Shown here: positions 51,705 to 60,884 of the stretch, one piece after another
How the letters are laid out: each line of letters starts with the position of its first letter
Numbering within the stretch: position 1 is the first letter of the stretch
Assembly: GCA_016712525.1 (NCBI GenBank)
Contig: JADJQX010000006.1
Coordinates: 558,001-622,000 of the forward strand
Length of the DNA: 64,000 nt
Origin: Myxococcales bacterium
Lineage (GTDB): Bacteria > Myxococcota_A > Polyangia > Polyangiales > Polyangiaceae
Reading direction: 5' to 3'
Translations under genes and position numbers: made by a program
Notes under the pieces: model-generated
What the model was told of the DNA's origin: nothing
What the model saw: only the letters and a program-made list of their open reading frames with translations
Database searches by the model: none

Positions 51705-54653
51705 ATGAGGAAATCGCTCGGGGTCGCGGTCGCGGCCCTCACGCTCGGGGCGCTCGCCCCGTCGGCCGCAGAGGCAGCCCCGAAGCTCCGCAGGCAGTGG
51801 AACCTCCACGGCGACTTCGTGCTCGTCGGCAACACGCTCGGGCAAGAGTGCCGCACCGGGTCTCAGGCCGCTCCGGCGCCCGTCGTCGGCACCGTCGGCG
51901 CGTGTGGCCTCAACACGGCCGACTCGGCGTACGACGTCTTCTGGCGCAGCGAGGACCCGGCGAACGGCCAGGCCACCGCGAGCTCCTCCGTCACCCTCGC
52001 CAACGCCCGGAGCTCGGCGGTGCTTGGCACGGGTGCGCGACGGAACGTCGAGGTCCCCGCGGGCGCCCGCATCGTGCACGCGCAGCTCTACTGGGCCGCC
52101 ACGCTCCTCGCGGCTCCGGCGAAGCGCACGGTGGTGCTCGACCGCCCCGGCGGCTTCCAAGCGACGGTGAACGCCGACGAGTCGCTCACGGTGCCGGCCG
52201 GCGGAAACGTGTATTATCAAAATACCGCCGACGTGACGGCCCTCGTGCGCGCGCAGGGACCGGGGACGTATCGGGTGTCGGGGTTCGACTCGCAACCCGT
52301 GGTCGACCAGACGATCAACGACGCCTTCGCCGGGTGGACGCTCGTCGTCGTGTACGACAGCCCTTCGGAGCCGGTCCGTAACGTCACCCTCTTCGACGGC
52401 CTCACGTTCGTCGATCTGGGCGCGAGCGCCACGGTCAACCTCGCGGGTTTCCTCGTGCCCACCATGGGGTTCGATGCCAAGCTCGGCGTGCTCGCGTACG
52501 AAGGCGACGACGGCGGCACGGGCGACTCGCTCGCCTTCAAGTCGAAGAGCGCCGCGGCGCCCACGCTCCTCGGGGACGCCCTGAACCCCTCCTCGAACCT
52601 GTTCAACGGCACCCGCTCGGTGTTCGGCTTGCCCGTGAGCGTCCCGGGCGATTTGCCCCGTCAGACCGGCGGCGCGCGCAGCATGAGCGGGTTCGACATG
52701 GACGTGCTCGACATCACGCCCCTCGTGCGAGCAGGGGACGATTCGGCCACGATCACCGCGAGCTCGACGAGCGACAAGTACGCGATCGGCGCGCTCGTCA
52801 CCAGCATCTCCACCCTCGCACCGGACCTCTCGTCCACCACGAAGACCGTGCGCCCGATCGTGAGCCGACCGGGGGACGCCGTCTTCGTCGGCGACACGGT
52901 CGAGTTCGAGCTCACCGTGCGGAACACCGGGAACGACGACGCCCTCGACGTCACCCTGACCGACGTCCTCCCCATCGGGTTCACCTACGTCGCGGGCTCG
53001 ACGTCCGTCGTGAACGGCCCGCTCTCCGGTACGAAGACGGACGCCCGTGACTCCGATGGTGTCGACTTCGACACGGCCTCGCGCACGCTCGTCGTGCGGC
53101 TCGGCGCGGGCGCCGACGGCACCAAGGGCGGCTCGCTCGCCATCGGCGAGTCGCAGACGGTCCGCTTCCGCGCCACCGTCGCGGCGGGGCAGGGCGGGCA
53201 GGTCCTCACGAACCAAGCCAAGGTCGCGGGCCGCGGCCTCCATGGCTCGCCGCGCGACGAGTGGGCGAGCGACTCGGGCGACGGAGGTCTCCCCGAAGCT
53301 ACGGCCGTGCCCGTCGACACGTGCGCGCTCGACGCCGAGTGCCCGGGGACACGCTGCTCACGCACGCGCCCCTACGCCTGCGAGGTCTGCAACGGGGACT
53401 TCGCGTCGGGCGCCTCTCAGCCCTGCATCGACGCCACGCGGCCCGCGTGCAACACCCAAGGTGCGGCCCGTGGCGCGTGCAGCGAGTGCACGGCCGTCAA
53501 CGTCTCGCGCTGCACCACGGCCGCGTCGCCCACGTGCAACACGGTCTCGGGCTCGTGCGCCCCTTGCCTCGCCGACTACGGCGCCGCGTCGAGCCGCGCC
53601 TGCCCCAAGGTCACGGCGCCGGTCTGCCTCGTCGCCGGCGCGAAGGCCGGGCAGTGCGTCGAGTGCGCCACGTCCCAAGAGTGCACGGGCGCGCGCCCGG
53701 TATGCACCACGTCGAACGTCTGCGAAGGGTGTACGAGCGACTTCGGCTCGGCGGGTCCCAAGGCCTGCCCCGCGTCCACGCTCCCGTTCTGCGGGGCCAC
53801 CGGCGCGTGCGGGAAGTGCTCATCGAACGCCGATTGTGTGGGCCGCGCCGGCCCCATCTGCAACTTGACCACGGGCTCGTGCGGCGCCGTGTGCACGGTC
53901 GACGCCGACTGCCGCACGACCGAGTTTTGCGCCGCGGGCTCGTGCACGCCCAAGGCGAAGAACGGCGACCCTCTCTCTCCGGTCGCGCCCATTTCGGGGG
54001 AGTGCTCCCCGCAGAACGGGGCGCGGGCGTGCCTCTCCGCCTCGTGTTTCGAGCCCGACGATCGCTGCGGTCTCCCGAACGCCGAGCCGTGCGGCCCGCC
54101 CACGAACGACGCCGTGTGCCGCAGCGGAGTCTGCTTCCAGCGCGACGCGAAATGCGGCTTGCCCAAGGGCGAGGCGTGCACGCTCGCGTCCGTGTGTCGC
54201 TCGGGCATCTGCGCACCTTCGGGCACGTGCGGCGAGTGCCGTGTCGACACGGATTGCGGCGGGCCAGCGAGCGGCCGCGTCTGCGACGAGCGGACGGGCA
54301 CGTGCGGAGACGGTTGCCGAGGCCAAGGGGGCAACGGATGTGCGCCTCCCAAGGTGTGCACCTCGCGTGACAGCGAGCGCGGAGCCTGTGTCGACCCCGT
54401 TCGTGACGCCGGCGCCGACGCGGCCGACCCGCCTCGCGTCGAAGATGCGGGCCCGAGCGCCCCGGACGCCGCCGCCGATTCTGGAGCGCAACCTCCCGAA
54501 GTTGCACAAGATTCGGGTGATGTGAGTGGATGTGCGTGCGACATGTCCCACACGAGGGACGTCCCACGCGGTAGCCTGGGGCTCGCGCTCGGTGCGGGGC
54601 TCGCGGCGTTCTTGTCACGCCGCCGCCGCGAACGAGACACCTCGACTCGATGA
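51705..54653 (+). CDS. Surface protein with DUF11 domain, Cys-rich repeats and MYXO-CTERM tail
   Basis: 982 residues from ATG 51705; CAGGAG ~8 nt upstream. Sec signal (AVAALTLGALAPSAAEA). Residues ~20-380 are beta-rich (DUF11 partner region). About 390-530 is a DUF11 domain (PGDAVFVGDTVEFELTVRNTGND, DVTLTDVLPIGFTYVAG). About 540-870 has >50 Cys in short CxxC-type repeats. The last 41 residues are a MYXO-CTERM-type tail: GCACD, a hydrophobic helix and RRRRERD. Myxobacteria-specific sorting places such proteins on the surface, but no myxosortase gene is in the window. Confidence 0.85.
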   Translation: MRKSLGVAVAALTLGALAPSAAEAAPKLRRQWNLHGDFVLVGNTLGQECRTGSQAAPAPVVGTVGACGLNTADSAYDVFWRSEDPANGQATASSSVTLANARSSAVLGTGARRNVEVPAGARIVHAQLYWAATLLAAPAKRTVVLDRPGGFQATVNADESLTVPAGGNVYYQNTADVTALVRAQGPGTYRVSGFDSQPVVDQTINDAFAGWTLVVVYDSPSEPVRNVTLFDGLTFVDLGASATVNLAGFLVPTMGFDAKLGVLAYEGDDGGTGDSLAFKSKSAAAPTLLGDALNPSSNLFNGTRSVFGLPVSVPGDLPRQTGGARSMSGFDMDVLDITPLVRAGDDSATITASSTSDKYAIGALVTSISTLAPDLSSTTKTVRPIVSRPGDAVFVGDTVEFELTVRNTGNDDALDVTLTDVLPIGFTYVAGSTSVVNGPLSGTKTDARDSDGVDFDTASRTLVVRLGAGADGTKGGSLAIGESQTVRFRATVAAGQGGQVLTNQAKVAGRGLHGSPRDEWASDSGDGGLPEATAVPVDTCALDAECPGTRCSRTRPYACEVCNGDFASGASQPCIDATRPACNTQGAARGACSECTAVNVSRCTTAASPTCNTVSGSCAPCLADYGAASSRACPKVTAPVCLVAGAKAGQCVECATSQECTGARPVCTTSNVCEGCTSDFGSAGPKACPASTLPFCGATGACGKCSSNADCVGRAGPICNLTTGSCGAVCTVDADCRTTEFCAAGSCTPKAKNGDPLSPVAPISGECSPQNGARACLSASCFEPDDRCGLPNAEPCGPPTNDAVCRSGVCFQRDAKCGLPKGEACTLASVCRSGICAPSGTCGECRVDTDCGGPASGRVCDERTGTCGDGCRGQGGNGCAPPKVCTSRDSERGACVDPVRDAGADAADPPRVEDAGPSAPDAAADSGAQPPEVAQDSGDVSGCACDMSHTRDVPRGSLGLALGAGLAAFLSRRRRERDTSTR

Positions 54654-56140
54654 CGATCTCGCCGCCGCCCACTCCAGAGAGGCCCGTGTCGGAGCGCCCG
54701 CCGTTCCGACACTCGGTCGTCGTGCTGCACGCCCCCACCGAAGCGAGCCTCGGCGCGCGAATCGTGGTCGATCGTGCCATCGAGGTGGGGCGCGGTCTCC
54801 CGGGGCTCCCCGACGACGCAGCCTCCGATCGGCTGCTCTCCCGCCGTCACGCGCGGCTCTCGGCCGACAAGGGGCTCTTCGAGGTCGAGGATCTCGGCAG
54901 CACCAACGGCGTCCTCGTCAACGGTGAGCGGGTCGCGCGGGCCGTGCTCGCGGCGGGCGACGTGCTCGAGATCGGCGAGTTCGCGTTCATCGTCGACCCT
55001 GCAGTGCCGCGTCGCACGAGGCCGTCGCATACGCGCATCGTCGGGACCTCCGAGGCGATCACGTCGCACGTCGACGCGCTCGAGGCCGTCGCGAAGCTCG
55101 ACAAGCCCGTCATCGTGCATGGGCCCGCCGGCGCCGGGAAGAGCCTCGCGGCCGAAGAGCTCCACCTGCTCTCCCGGCGAAAAGGCGCTCTCGTCGTCGC
55201 TCCGTGCGATCGGCCGGGGGAGATCTCCCGGGTGCTCGCCGAGCTCCTTCGCGACGACGGCTCGCTCGCCGAGTGCTTCGGAGGCACCCTCGTGGTCGAC
55301 TCCATCGACCGCGCCTCCCGAGACGATGTCCGCAAGATCCCGAGCGTGCTCGGGCTGTCGCGCGAACGAGGGATTCGGGTCGTCGTCTGCTCGCGCCAGT
55401 CTCCGATGGACCTCGCGTCCGACCTCGACGACTACGCACAAATCCTTCAGGGCGTCGTCCCCATCGAAGTCCCACCGCTCGAGGCGCGCCGCGAGGACAT
55501 CCCGCTCCTCGTGCGCCACTTCCTGGCTCCGCTCGGCGCGAGCGCCCCCGACCTCACGCGTGACTTCGTCGCCAAGCTCGTCCGGGGCAGCTCCACGGAG
55601 CTCGACGACGTGCCCATGGACCAACAGGTCTTGGCGCGTGCCATGGGAAAGACGGCCTATCCCGACAACGTGCGCGGGCTCTTCGCCCAGCTCGACGCGT
55701 GTCTCGGGTACGTCGCCATCGGCGGGGACATGACCGAAATGGTCGTCGCCGATCCCGACGACGACGACGAGGACGAGACGCCGAAGGTCGCCATGCGCCC
55801 GGCGAAGATCGCCCGCGACGGCACCTACGTGCAGGTCGAGCGCGAGCGAGTGCACCTGCGTGGGCGCCGTGCGCTGAGGTCGATGGTCGCGCTCCTCGTC
55901 GACGCCGCGCTCGCGACGCCGTGGGAGGCCGTCCCCGTGGCCGACCTGTTCGGCTGCGGCTGGCCGGGCGAGGCGGCCGATCCGCTGGCCTCGGCGGCTC
56001 GCGTGTACCTCGCCATGTCGACCCTGCGGCGCGTCGGCCTCGAAGGACACGTCGAGCGCACCCAGCGTGGTTATCGCCTCGTGCGCTCGGCCGACCTCGA
56101 CATCGTCGATCCCAAGCTCGGCCCTCGCGAGCCCGAGTAG
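54650..56140 (+). CDS. FHA - AAA ATPase - winged-helix regulator
   Basis: 496 residues; ATG overlaps the previous stop (ATGA), so translation is coupled. Residues ~15-110 form an FHA domain (GRGLPG, LSRRHARL, DLGSTNG). About 130-330 is a sigma-54-activator-like AAA region: Walker A GPAGAGKS and Walker B GTLVVDSID, but no GAFTGA loop, so it should not activate sigma-54. About 390-480 is an OmpR/PhoB-like winged helix (GRRALRSMVALLVDAA, VYLAMSTLRRVGLEGHVERTQRGYRLV). It probably binds DNA in response to a phosphothreonine ligand. Confidence 0.8.
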   Translation: MTISPPPTPERPVSERPPFRHSVVVLHAPTEASLGARIVVDRAIEVGRGLPGLPDDAASDRLLSRRHARLSADKGLFEVEDLGSTNGVLVNGERVARAVLAAGDVLEIGEFAFIVDPAVPRRTRPSHTRIVGTSEAITSHVDALEAVAKLDKPVIVHGPAGAGKSLAAEELHLLSRRKGALVVAPCDRPGEISRVLAELLRDDGSLAECFGGTLVVDSIDRASRDDVRKIPSVLGLSRERGIRVVVCSRQSPMDLASDLDDYAQILQGVVPIEVPPLEARREDIPLLVRHFLAPLGASAPDLTRDFVAKLVRGSSTELDDVPMDQQVLARAMGKTAYPDNVRGLFAQLDACLGYVAIGGDMTEMVVADPDDDDEDETPKVAMRPAKIARDGTYVQVERERVHLRGRRALRSMVALLVDAALATPWEAVPVADLFGCGWPGEAADPLASAARVYLAMSTLRRVGLEGHVERTQRGYRLVRSADLDIVDPKLGPREPE

Positions 56141-56167
56141 GCTCGCGCCGCCTTCGACCCGATCAGC

Positions 56168-57358
56168 TCAGAAGGAGCCGCTCAGCGACAGCCCGTTCGT
56201 GGTGCCGAAGATCGGCTGCACCCCGAGGTTCGAGCGGGACGCCGTGGTGGGCTCGGTCGCGGGCTTCGTGAAGAGGAGGTACGCGCCGATGCCGCCCGCG
56301 ACGAGCGCGCCCGCCCCGAAGCCGATCGCGAGCGCGCTCGACGTGACGGCGGAGCGGTCCTTGTCGCAGTACGAGAGGCCGGTCGGGGGCGTGAGCGTGC
56401 CGCCCGCGACGTTGCGCTGGAGGTTCGCGTCCGAGCACGGGTCACCGCCGCGGTAGTCGTTGTTGGAGGTGGCCTTCCCACGCGCGGCCTCGAGCTCGGC
56501 CTTCAAATCGGACTCTTCGCCCTTCAGGCCGATCCACTTCGCGCCGAAGACGACGCTCGTGACGGCGAGCGCGCCGCCCACGACGAGGAGGCCACCGCCC
56601 ACCACCGTCCGGGTAGGGAAAGGTGTGGACTTTGCGGGCGGCTCGCCAGGAGCCGCCACGTCGACGTCGATGACGACCTCGGCTCCGTTTTGGATGTCGA
56701 CCTGCTTGGCGCGACGGCCCGACCCCGGGACCACGATCTCGATCGTGTGGTGCCCGCTCGGGAGCTCGATCGACGCTTTGCCCTTCTCGAGGGGGACCTT
56801 GCGCCCGCCGTCGACGATCACCTCGCCGCCGCCCGTGCCGGCGGTGACGACGAGCCGGCCCGCGCTCGTGCCCGTGAGCTCCTCGAAGAGCCTCTGGGCG
56901 AGCCCTTGGAGCTTCGCGTCGTTGTGGTCCTTCAGCATGTCCGAATAGGTCTCGCGGATGACGAAGTCGGGCTTTCCGCGGCGGAAGAGGTGAAGCTCCA
57001 CGTTCACCTGCCCGCCGCCGCCGGCCTTGCTCATCACGCCCCACACGTACCTGTCGCTCTTCAGCGTGTCGGCGATGCGCTGCTGGCAGCTCGTGTCGGG
57101 TTTGGCGGAGCACTTGAGGGACGTCGTGAGCGAGCCGAGCGAAGGGCTCTTGTCGAGCAGCACCCACCCCGGCGCCTTTCGCGCGCGGACCTTCAGGGCC
57201 TCGGCGAGCGCGTCGGCTTGGTCTTGCACCTCGTCCGAGTCGATGCCGAGCACGGCGATGGTGCCCGGCGTGGGAGCGGGCCCGTCGGCGTGGGCCGCGA
57301 GGGGGGCGAGGGTCAAGCCGAGCACGACGGGAAGCGCGAAGAGGTGGCGAGCTTTCAT
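56168..57358 (-). CDS. Exported PEGA-like protein with C-terminal membrane helices
   Basis: 396 residues. Sec signal (LPVVLGLTLAPLAAHA), an N-terminal domain beginning TIAVLGIDSDEVQDQADALAEALKVRA, a PEGA-like beta domain (GGEVIVDGGRKVPLEKGKASIELPSGHHTIEI), then two hydrophobic helices near ~250 and ~350. Same overall plan as the protein at 28847-29728. The first part resembles ABC-type GldM/periplasmic ATP-independent folds only weakly, so no function is given. Confidence 0.72.
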   Translation of the reverse strand: MKARHLFALPVVLGLTLAPLAAHADGPAPTPGTIAVLGIDSDEVQDQADALAEALKVRARKAPGWVLLDKSPSLGSLTTSLKCSAKPDTSCQQRIADTLKSDRYVWGVMSKAGGGGQVNVELHLFRRGKPDFVIRETYSDMLKDHNDAKLQGLAQRLFEELTGTSAGRLVVTAGTGGGEVIVDGGRKVPLEKGKASIELPSGHHTIEIVVPGSGRRAKQVDIQNGAEVVIDVDVAAPGEPPAKSTPFPTRTVVGGGLLVVGGALAVTSVVFGAKWIGLKGEESDLKAELEAARGKATSNNDYRGGDPCSDANLQRNVAGGTLTPPTGLSYCDKDRSAVTSSALAIGFGAGALVAGGIGAYLLFTKPATEPTTASRSNLGVQPIFGTTNGLSLSGSF

Positions 57359-57483
57359 AGACCTTCGGCGAGGTTACCGTGCCGGCCTTCGTGCCGTCGA
57401 GCCAATGTGCCGTCGCCCTCCGCGCGCGCTACGAAAGCGCCGCGCCGAGGCCCGTTCGTTGTCGGGAAGCGCCGCACATGGTG

Positions 57484-57489
57484 TACCGT
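57484..57489 (+). promoter_or_regulatory. -10 hexamer TACCGT for a probable leaderless rsmD mRNA
   Basis: TACCGT, 7-nt spacer, then ATG 57497; no Shine-Dalgarno is present between them. Confidence 0.45.
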
Positions 57490-57496
57490 GCGCGGC

Positions 57497-58072
57497 ATGC
57501 GCATCACCGGCGGAGAGCTGAGATCGCGGAGGCTCGTGGCCCCGCGGTCGCAGGCCACCCGACCCACGCAGGATCGGGTGCGCGAGGCGCTCTTCTCCAT
57601 CCTCGTGTCGCGCGGCACCTTCGACGACGGCCCCGCGGCGGTGCTCGATCTGTACGCGGGCACGGGGGCCCTCGCCTTCGAGGCGCTCTCTCGAGGAGCG
57701 GGGCGCGCCGTGCTGGTGGAGAAATCGCGCGAGGCCCTGTCGGCGATTCGCGAGAACGTGAGCGAGCTCGGGCTCTCCTCGCGGGTCACGGTCCTCTCGG
57801 CCCCTTGCGACAAGGCCCTCGCCGACCCGCGCCTCGCGGGCCCGTTCGACCTCGTCTTCCTCGATCCTCCCTACGCCGACCTCGCTGCCGCTGCCGCCGT
57901 CGTCGCGCGCTTGCCGTCTCGGCTCGCGCCCGGGGCCCGGGTGGTCCTCGAGCACGCGTCGGCCGATCCGTGCCCCACGATCGAGGGATTTTCTTTAGAA
58001 GATACGAGGGTTTATGGCGACACCGCGCTGTCGCTCCTCCTCCCCAGCGACGTGGGCCTTTCGCAAACTTGA
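57497..58072 (+). CDS. rsmD: 16S rRNA (guanine-966 N2) methyltransferase
   Basis: 191 residues from ATG 57497. RsmD marks: RITGGELRSRRL at the N terminus, RPTQDRVREALFSIL, SAM site DLYAGTGALAFEALSRGA and catalytic DPPYADL (NPPY/DPPY class). Methylates G966 in 16S rRNA. The coaD gene usually next to rsmD is absent here. Confidence 0.95.
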   Translation: MRITGGELRSRRLVAPRSQATRPTQDRVREALFSILVSRGTFDDGPAAVLDLYAGTGALAFEALSRGAGRAVLVEKSREALSAIRENVSELGLSSRVTVLSAPCDKALADPRLAGPFDLVFLDPPYADLAAAAAVVARLPSRLAPGARVVLEHASADPCPTIEGFSLEDTRVYGDTALSLLLPSDVGLSQT

Positions 58073-58099
58073 AGGATGACGCGCCGAGCCCTGTATACT
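58069..58099 (+). promoter_or_regulatory. Candidate promoter for the AgmX-TruA operon
   Basis: TTGAAG (58069-58074), 19-nt spacer, TATACT (58094-58099), 55 nt before ATG 58154. The -10 is excellent, the spacer long. Confidence 0.4.
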
Positions 58100-58153
58100 T
58101 GGGCGGTTTCGAGGCCCGTGGAAACCGCGCATCCCGATCGAGGACCCTAGGAC

Positions 58154-58744
58154 ATGAGCTCTCCGTCTACGCCCCCCGCTGCGGGCGTTCCCTCCGGTAA
58201 CGGCAAGTACTACGCCATCGCAGTCGTGCTCCTCCTCCTCATCGGTGGTGTGATCTTCTGGCAGAAGTCGAAGAGCGATCCCACGCCGCCGCCGCCTCCT
58301 CCTCCGTCGGCCACCGCGTCGTACGCGCCGCCGCCGCGCAAGGTCGAGGACGACATCCCGCTCCCGCCCCCCGTCGAGGACGCGGGCCCCGAGACGGGCC
58401 CGAAGGTCGTGCAGAGCGGGCCTCAGACGTACGGCTGCGAGGTCAAGAAGTGCGCCGGCTCGCCCGCGGGCGACATGGAGTCGATGCTCGCGTTCCGCGC
58501 GAAGGCGGCCCACAAGTGCTACGACCAGGCGCTCGCGACCGACAGCACGCTCTCGGGCGGCGTCACGATCGCCCTCCGCATCGGCACGAACGGCGCGGCC
58601 TGTTCGGCCGGCGTCGCCTCGAACTCCACGGGCAACCAGGCGGTCGCTCAGTGCATCGCGAACGCCATGCGCAACGGCGCGTACCCCGCCCCGAGGGGCG
58701 GCTGCGTCGACGTGAACGTCCCGATTTCGCTCAGGAACAAGTGA
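58154..58744 (+). CDS. AgmX/PglI-like membrane protein
   Basis: 196 residues. A short cytoplasmic start, one TM helix (YAIAVVLLLLIGGVIFW, ~20-36), a Pro/Ala stalk (PPPPPPPSATASY) and a C-terminal domain with KCYDQALA, GGVTIALRIGTNG and VAQCIANAMRNGAYP, matching AgmX/PglI C-terminal domains of gliding/motility proteins in Myxococcus. Cys pairs may form disulfides. First gene of a four-gene run. Confidence 0.78.
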   Translation: MSSPSTPPAAGVPSGNGKYYAIAVVLLLLIGGVIFWQKSKSDPTPPPPPPPSATASYAPPPRKVEDDIPLPPPVEDAGPETGPKVVQSGPQTYGCEVKKCAGSPAGDMESMLAFRAKAAHKCYDQALATDSTLSGGVTIALRIGTNGAACSAGVASNSTGNQAVAQCIANAMRNGAYPAPRGGCVDVNVPISLRNK

Positions 58745-59031
58745 TGCGGGGCGCGCCGGCGCGTGGCTCTCGTTCCCTCGCGGGAGGCGTGAGGCTCGTC
58801 GCGTCGTGCGCGCTCCTCCTCGCCGTCGCGGCGGCCTGCGGAGAGACCCGCCGGCCTCTCGGCGACGAGTGCCTCCGCGACGACGATTGCCTCTCGAGCG
58901 CGTGCTCGGGGCGCGTGTGTGTCGCGCAGCCGCCTCTCTCGAGCGAGGATCTCGGCCCGCCCGATCGAGGGGCCAAGCTCCCCGACGCGACGACCAACCT
59001 GCCGCAAGACGCAGGGACCTTCGGTGGATGA
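58744..59031 (+). CDS. Small lipoprotein
   Basis: 95 residues from ATG 58744, overlapping the previous stop (TGATG). Lipobox VAAAC after a long n-region (MRGAPARGSRSLAGGVRLV). Two close Cys pairs (DECLRDDDCLSSACSGRVC). The tail is Pro/Asp-rich. Function unknown. The truA start lies inside its 3' end. Confidence 0.65.
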   Translation: MRGAPARGSRSLAGGVRLVASCALLLAVAAACGETRRPLGDECLRDDDCLSSACSGRVCVAQPPLSSEDLGPPDRGAKLPDATTNLPQDAGTFGG

Positions 59032-59815
59032 GCCGGTCTTCGGTGTCCTCCTCGACGTCGCGTACCGAGGCACCACCTTCTCGGGCTTCGCGATCCAGAA
59101 GGAGGCTCGGACCGTCGAGGGGGAGCTCCGCGGCGCCATCCTCGCGATCGATCCGCGCGCCTCGACCACACGAGGGGTGAGCCGCACCGACGCCGGCGTT
59201 CACGCCGAAGACCAGAAGGTCGCGTTCGACGCGCGCCTCCCGGTGCCCCCGCGGGGCTGGGTGCTCGCCCTCAACAAGCACCTCCCCGACACCCTCGCCG
59301 TGCGGGCGGCGCGTTCTGTAAGTCCTGGATATAACCCACGATTTTCGAGCTTGTGGAAGCGCTACCGGTACCGCCTCCTGCTCGACAAGGTGCGCGATCC
59401 CGCGTTCGCCGACAGGTCGTGGCGCGTGGGATGGGACGTGTCGCTCGAGGCCATGCGCGCCGAGTGCGAGGCCGTGCTCGGGACCCACGACTTCGCCGCG
59501 TTCCGGAGCGCGGGCGACGAGCGCGAGGTGACCGTCCGCGACGTGAAGCGGCTCGAGATCGAGGTCGACCCGCGCGACCCTCGGCAGGTGGCGATCGCCA
59601 TCGAGGGGAGCGCGTTCCTCTACAACATGGTCCGTATCGTGGTCGGCACGCTGGTCGATGTCGGGCGAGGGCACCTCGCGCCGGGGGCCTTCGCGCGCGC
59701 CCTCGCGTCGCTCGATCGCCGGGACCTCGGGCAGACGGCGCCCCCCGAGGGGCTCTGCCTCGAGCACGTCGAGCTCGCGCTACCCGAGGGGGCCTCGGCG
59801 CCCTGGCCGGGCTGA
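59024..59815 (+). CDS. truA: tRNA pseudouridine(38-40) synthase
   Basis: 263 residues from GTG 59024, overlapping the previous gene by 8 nt. TruA marks: YRGTTFSGFAIQKEARTVEGEL, catalytic Asp in SRTDAGVHA (~54), KRYRYRL and GSAFLYNMVRIVVGTLVDVGRG. Makes pseudouridine at positions 38-40 of tRNA anticodon arms. Normal length. Confidence 0.95.
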   Translation: MDEPVFGVLLDVAYRGTTFSGFAIQKEARTVEGELRGAILAIDPRASTTRGVSRTDAGVHAEDQKVAFDARLPVPPRGWVLALNKHLPDTLAVRAARSVSPGYNPRFSSLWKRYRYRLLLDKVRDPAFADRSWRVGWDVSLEAMRAECEAVLGTHDFAAFRSAGDEREVTVRDVKRLEIEVDPRDPRQVAIAIEGSAFLYNMVRIVVGTLVDVGRGHLAPGAFARALASLDRRDLGQTAPPEGLCLEHVELALPEGASAPWPG

Positions 59816-59825
59816 GGCTCGGACG

Positions 59826-60872
59826 GTGAGCCCCCGCGTCCACGTGCGAGCCCCGCGCCCGACCGACGGGCGCCGCCTCGCGGGGCTGTGGAAGGTCCTC
59901 TGGGACGTCCACGAGTCGTGGGGGAGCTACCCCGGCTCGACCGACCCCCGCGTCTACGACGACCTCGCCCAGCGCCTGTCCGACGAGGCCCGCGCGCGCG
60001 GGAGCTCTCCGCTCCATGGTCGTCACGTGCACCTCGTGGCCGCCGTCGGCGATTCGCCCGGCGAAGACTCGATCGCCGTAGGCCAGGTCGAGGGCTGGAT
60101 CGATCGGCACGGCGAGAGCCCCAAGACGAAATGGACGTGCGAGGTGCGATCGCTCGTGGTCGCCGAGGACGCGCGGCACCTCGGGGCGGCCCGTGCCCTG
60201 CTCGACGAGCTCGCGAACGTCGCGCGGCACGCCCTGCATGGCGCCCCGGCGGTGCTCGCGGCCGAGGTGCTCGACGCGAACCCGGCGATGGCGTTCTACC
60301 GCAAGCTCGGCTTCGTCATGCCGGTGCACTCGGTGCGGGTCGCGACGTCGTCGGCGCGCGCGCAGGCTCCGGCTCCCGGGTTCGTCGGGCGCGTGGCCGT
60401 GCCCGAAGATGCCTTGCCCCTCGCGTTCCTCGACGCGAACCTCGCCGAGCGGCGGCGCCTCGTGGGCGACTCCCGCTTCGACGGCCCTCGGGCGCTCGAC
60501 GCGGCGTTGGTCGACGCGATCGCGCTCCACCTCGGCAACGCCACGCGGCGTGCGCCGACCGATCCGGCCGAGGTGGTCGTGGTCGATCGCAGGAACGTGC
60601 CGCGCGCCTCGGCGACCCTCGTCTTCGCGACGCTCGAGCCTCCCTTCGTGCCCGGGGTGCGCGCCGTGCTCTCGCGCCCCTCGTTCGACGCGACCACCTC
60701 GCCGTACCTGCTCTTCCCGGCGCTCGTCCAGCTCGCGGGCAGGCTCGCGTGCCTCGCCGGCGCCGAGCACCTCGAGATCGTGGATCTGCCCGGGCTCGAG
60801 ACCGACACGACCCGCGCCGCGCTCGCGACGGGGGCCGTGCCATGGTCGCGTGTGGCCCTCCGTAACGTCTGA
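59826..60872 (+). CDS. GNAT-type acetyltransferase, probably two domains
   Basis: 348 residues from GTG 59826. The first half has a GNAT A/B motif (VRSLVVAEDARHLGAARALLDELANVAR) and DANPAMAFYRKLGF. The second half (residues ~190-340) repeats a beta/alpha pattern but lacks an acetyl-CoA loop, so it may be a degenerate second GNAT domain. Ten nt after truA; last gene of the operon. Substrate unknown. Confidence 0.78.
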   Translation: MSPRVHVRAPRPTDGRRLAGLWKVLWDVHESWGSYPGSTDPRVYDDLAQRLSDEARARGSSPLHGRHVHLVAAVGDSPGEDSIAVGQVEGWIDRHGESPKTKWTCEVRSLVVAEDARHLGAARALLDELANVARHALHGAPAVLAAEVLDANPAMAFYRKLGFVMPVHSVRVATSSARAQAPAPGFVGRVAVPEDALPLAFLDANLAERRRLVGDSRFDGPRALDAALVDAIALHLGNATRRAPTDPAEVVVVDRRNVPRASATLVFATLEPPFVPGVRAVLSRPSFDATTSPYLLFPALVQLAGRLACLAGAEHLEIVDLPGLETDTTRAALATGAVPWSRVALRNV

Positions 60873-60884
60873 AAACTACAGGGG

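Noticed and set aside
54650..56140. Sigma-54 enhancer-binding protein
   Set aside because: AAA region lacks the GAFTGA loop and the C terminus is PhoB-like, not Fis-like.
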